This document shows, one piece after another, positions 8,178-10,163 of a DNA stretch of 10,163 nucleotides. Within the stretch, counting starts at the first letter, position 1; each line of letters begins with the position of its first letter. The notes under the pieces were generated by a model. That model searched no databases. It saw only the letters and a list, made by a program, of their open reading frames with translations, and was not told the DNA's origin. The position numbers and the translations under genes are program-made. The DNA comes from JBLHGU01 sp047615875 (GTDB lineage: Bacteria; Pseudomonadota; Gammaproteobacteria; Arenicellales; CAJQKF01): positions 1 through 10,163 of the forward strand of contig JBLHGU010000182.1 of NCBI GenBank assembly GCA_047615875.1. Reading direction: 5' to 3'.

Positions 8178-8205
8178 ATTACAATTTGTCGAACCAACTT
8201 GTCAA
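8178..8205 (-). promoter_or_regulatory. Predicted sigma70 promoter of the sox operon
   Basis: Reading the minus strand, a perfect -35 box TTGACA (8205-8200) is separated by 16 bases from TGTAAT (8183-8178), a 5/6 match to the -10 consensus. Transcription would start near 8171, leaving a leader of about 43 bases before the soxB GTG at 8128. The region also contains TTGTC twice on the plus strand (8186-8190 and 8199-8203) and an inverted ATTTG/CAAAT pair (8184-8188, 8203-8207). These could be an operator, but this is weak evidence. The call is from box matching only. Confidence 0.5.
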
Positions 8206-8231
8206 ATACTATTAATTGCATGGGCGAACAT

Positions 8232-9185
8232 ATGACTTATGAAGATCTAAATCAACGCTTACAAAATGGCGAATGCTTAGTCCTAGATGGCGCTATTGGG
8301 ACCCAGTTACAAAGAATGGATGTGCCGATGGATAACATCTGCTGGGCCGGCAAAGCACTGCACACACATCCAGACACCATCCGACATATGCATCATAAGT
8401 ATCTAGATTGTGGCGTGGATATCCTTACGACGAACACTTACGCCTCGGCACGACACAATCTGGAGCCGCTAGGACTGGGAGACTCGACCCGCGAATTGAA
8501 CATTCGCGGCGTCAACCTGGCACAGGAAGCTCGTGAGCGTTTTGCAAATCGCCCGGTTTGGATTGCCGGATCAGTCTCTAATTTCGGGCTCACAATAGGC
8601 GGTGAGTCTATTAGAGCTCTACATAGGCATGCTAATAGTCGTACTCAAATTTCCGAACAACAAGCTATAGCAAATTTACAGGAACAGGCTGAGATTTTGG
8701 CCGACGCTGGTGTTGATTTTTTGCTGGGAGAGTCGACTGGCTCAATGGCTCAACGGCACTGGGTTATGCAGGCCTGCCAGAGTACAGGACTGCCGGTATG
8801 GATTGGCTTTCGGGTGCGTTGGAACGAAGTGAGTAATCAGGTTGAAATGGGTTATTCTGATCAGGAAAACTTTGCTGATGGACTGAAGCAGCTACTTAAA
8901 GCTTCGAAACCTGACTGTATCGCGCTGTTTCACTCCACTGTAGAAAGCACTAACAAAGCCCTGCCTATTTTGCGGGAGCTTTGGGATGGACCTGTTGCAC
9001 TCTATCCAGAGGCAGATCGAAGTGACTACACATCCAGTCATAGAGATGAAGCGGTTGCTACCGAGATCACCCCGGAAGAGTTCGCCAAGCAAGCTGCCGA
9101 ATGGAAAAACGATGGCATCGAAGTTATTGGCGGCTGTTGTGGGATCGATGTTGAGTTTATTCAACAACTCAGGCAGGCAATTTAA
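8232..9185 (+). CDS. Homocysteine S-methyltransferase family protein lacking the first zinc cysteine
   Basis: The product is a (beta/alpha)8 barrel of the BHMT/MmuM family, which normally moves a methyl group from betaine or S-methylmethionine to zinc-bound homocysteine. From the chosen ATG it has 317 residues. Counting instead from the in-frame ATG at 8166, key motifs are VLDGAIGTQLQR (39-50), TTNTYASARHNL (88-99; Tyr92 matches a BHMT zinc-site tyrosine), GVDFLLGES (182-190, with the conserved Glu) and GGCCGID (322-328, two zinc cysteines). The first zinc cysteine, normally in a GVNC-like strand, is absent; the strand reads IALFHSTVE (252-260). In-frame ATGs exist at 8166, 8220 and 8232. I prefer 8232 because MTYEDLNQRL is a family-like beginning and the preceding residues look non-homologous. 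The gene is divergent from soxB, which suggests a shared role in methylglycine/one-carbon metabolism. The methyl donor and acceptor are uncertain. Confidence 0.9.
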   Translation: MTYEDLNQRLQNGECLVLDGAIGTQLQRMDVPMDNICWAGKALHTHPDTIRHMHHKYLDCGVDILTTNTYASARHNLEPLGLGDSTRELNIRGVNLAQEARERFANRPVWIAGSVSNFGLTIGGESIRALHRHANSRTQISEQQAIANLQEQAEILADAGVDFLLGESTGSMAQRHWVMQACQSTGLPVWIGFRVRWNEVSNQVEMGYSDQENFADGLKQLLKASKPDCIALFHSTVESTNKALPILRELWDGPVALYPEADRSDYTSSHRDEAVATEITPEEFAKQAAEWKNDGIEVIGGCCGIDVEFIQQLRQAI

Positions 9186-9309
9186 CGATGGTCGGATTCG
9201 GAAAACACTAAACTGTATTTACCAGGGCAGATAAGCTGCACCTACTGCTCCTCACTTTGATGAACTAGAAAGGTTATCTGAGGATGACCGTATTTTCTTT
9301 GAAAAGTTT

Positions 9310-9408
9310 ATGCCGCTAATTCGACGCATTAAAGGCAAAGGGATGGACTCGATTGAAATGATTGAGTCTGCCCATTTTGCTCTTTTGATTCTTAAATCAG
9401 GTAACTGA
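9310..9408 (+). CDS. Short open frame of doubtful status downstream of the methyltransferase
   Basis: An ATG at 9310 begins a 32-codon frame ending in TGA at 9408. The same frame is open back to a TAA at 9232-9234, so 57 codons are open, but no ATG, GTG or TTG occurs before 9310. The wider translation is charged and helix-like (DELERLSEDDRIFFEKF, then MPLIRRIKGKGMDS) and ends in a hydrophobic stretch. That looks protein-like, so this could be the tail of a decayed gene, a small protein with an unusual start, or chance. Only a weak GAAAAG precedes the ATG. Its end overlaps the end of the convergent exported-protein gene by 12 bases. I do not recognise it. The stretch 9186-9309 holds nothing else that I can support. 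Confidence 0.2.
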   Translation: MPLIRRIKGKGMDSIEMIESAHFALLILKSGN

Positions 9409-9990
9409 TATATAGTTTACGGTGATTGTTGGTGCGCCTGCAGACCCGGCAAAAACAACTTCATAGTTCAGGGTTCTAGCCGGTGTGCCACCCTGATCCA
9501 GAGTCAGAGTTTGACCTGTGAGAGTTTCGTTAAGTGGGGTAGCACAGAGATGATCACCTGAGCCATTTAATGGGAAATTATAGAATGTGTTTTTTGGAAT
9601 TCCGGTTCGCATCCCAAAAAAGAAACTTAACAGACCAAAATTGCTTCCCCCACCACCGGTTACGGAAAACGCATAGATCTGGTTCCCGGTCAAAACAGGG
9701 GTTGAAGTAATCGGGGTTACTGTTATTGCGTCACCGATCTGTGGGGGTTCATTAGTGAAGGTAACTAAATACTGAAACTCACTCGTCTCAGTTGCAGGAT
9801 TATTACAAGCTACTAAGTTTGCACTAGCCGCGCCAGTGTCATCATCTACCTCTGTCGTTTGGGCATGCGCTGGAAGAACCACCGACTCTACAACCGGTTT
9901 GGTCCAGGATTTGGTTAGATTAGTGACCGAGATCACACCTCCTCCCAGCGTGATCGCTTCGATTAGGCGACGACGTGATTTCTTAATCAT
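9397..9990 (-). CDS. Small exported protein with twin-arginine-like leader, function unknown
   Basis: I do not recognise a functional family for this 197-residue protein. Its N-terminus has a basic, twin-arginine-like motif KKSRRRLIE (3-11), a short mildly hydrophobic stretch with Gly repeats (AITLGGGVISV, 12-22), and then W.KPVVESVVLPAHAQTT (29-46). AHA at 41-43 fits a signal peptidase I site, so the mature chain would begin at Gln44. The 'W-KP-LPAHAQT' arrangement recurs, as I recall, at the front of other uncharacterised proteobacterial exported proteins. The mature part is rich in Thr, Gly, Ser and Asn with alternating hydrophobics, suggesting a beta-sandwich. It has two cysteines (Cys62 and Cys149) that could form a disulfide in the periplasm. 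The ATG at 9990 has only a weak Shine-Dalgarno. The gene converges on the methyltransferase side and diverges from the gene at 10082; no link to the sox operon is apparent. Confidence 0.75.
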   Translation of the reverse strand: MIKKSRRRLIEAITLGGGVISVTNLTKSWTKPVVESVVLPAHAQTTEVDDDTGAASANLVACNNPATETSEFQYLVTFTNEPPQIGDAITVTPITSTPVLTGNQIYAFSVTGGGGSNFGLLSFFFGMRTGIPKNTFYNFPLNGSGDHLCATPLNETLTGQTLTLDQGGTPARTLNYEVVFAGSAGAPTITVNYISVT

Positions 9991-10067
9991 AGTGATATGC
10001 TTATCAGTAAATTATTATTCAATTGGGCCACAAATTAGGGTGCTGCTAGATATGGGTGCACAATGCA

Positions 10068-10074
10068 AGAGGGA
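10068..10074 (+). promoter_or_regulatory. Ribosome binding site for the GTG start at 10082
   Basis: AGAGGGA lies 7 bases before GTG at 10082. This spacing and match favour the GTG over the in-frame ATG at 10052, which has no comparable site and would add a cysteine-bearing stretch that looks non-coding. Confidence 0.5.
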
Positions 10075-10081
10075 TTGTTAT

Positions 10082-10163
10082 GTGACACAGTATCAAACTG
10101 ACAAACCCCTGTTGGAGCGCTTCGAGGCGCTCATAGCAAATCTTTTTGATAGGCTCGATTTTG
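10082..10163 (+). CDS. N-terminus of an unrecognised protein, truncated by the window edge
   Basis: The frame starting with GTG at 10082 stays open for 27 codons to the right edge. It begins MTQYQTDKPLLERFEALI and continues with a helix-like NLFDRLDF. The good Shine-Dalgarno and the amphipathic, soluble character make a real gene likely. The frame extends upstream to an ATG at 10052, but that start is less well supported. It diverges from the exported-protein gene, so the 91 bases between 9991 and 10081 should carry promoters both ways; I saw no convincing boxes there. Too little is visible to assign a family. Confidence 0.55.
   Translation, partial: MTQYQTDKPLLERFEALIANLFDRLDF

Noticed and set aside
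9343..9365. Imperfect hairpin GACTC/GAGTC as a bidirectional terminator between the convergent genes
   Set aside because: The stem is short, partly wobble-paired with a long loop, and has no T-run on either strand.
10115..10132. Perfect inverted repeat GAGCGC-TTCGAG-GCGCTC, with a T-run about 13 bases later, as a terminator
   Set aside because: It lies within the open frame starting at 10082 (encoding ERFEAL), the T-run is not adjacent to the stem, and there is no gene end just before it on the plus strand.

Overview
The window looks like a chromosomal stretch from a Gram-negative, probably marine, gammaproteobacterium. The taxonomic call is an inference from protein flavour, gene order and moderate base composition; no rRNA or marker gene is present to fix it. 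The main content is one long minus-strand catabolic operon running from about 8128 down past base 1. In transcription order it holds soxB, soxD, soxA and soxG (the four subunits of heterotetrameric sarcosine oxidase), then a protein of three fused RidA domains, an M19 'membrane dipeptidase' family protein, and the N-terminal 262 codons of a class III aminotransferase that leaves the window at its left end. The genes are tightly packed. soxD/soxA and soxA/soxG overlap by stop/start nucleotides, and the gaps elsewhere are 13 to 84 bases.

A plausible sigma70 promoter for this operon (TTGACA, 16-base spacer, TGTAAT) lies just upstream of soxB. On the other side of it, reading rightward, is a homocysteine S-methyltransferase family gene (8232-9185). 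The expected core chemistry is oxidative demethylation of sarcosine to glycine, with the methyl carbon captured as methylene-tetrahydrofolate. The divergent gene looks like one-carbon or methyl transfer linked to betaine/methylglycine metabolism. The usual sox partners (glyA, purU/folD) are not in the window; RidA, M19 and aminotransferase genes follow the sox genes instead. Two of the accessory enzymes have altered catalytic residues: the M19 protein lacks the usual HxD and Glu metal ligands, and the methyltransferase lacks the first zinc Cys. This suggests a variant pathway or repurposed enzymes.

The right-hand part (9186-10163) is different. It holds a short open frame of doubtful status (9310-9408), a minus-strand gene for a small exported protein with a twin-arginine-like leader and an AHA cleavage site (9397-9990), and the first 27 codons of an unrecognised plus-strand gene starting at a GTG with a strong Shine-Dalgarno (10082 onward). 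No tRNA, rRNA, CRISPR array, insertion sequence or convincing rho-independent terminator was seen.
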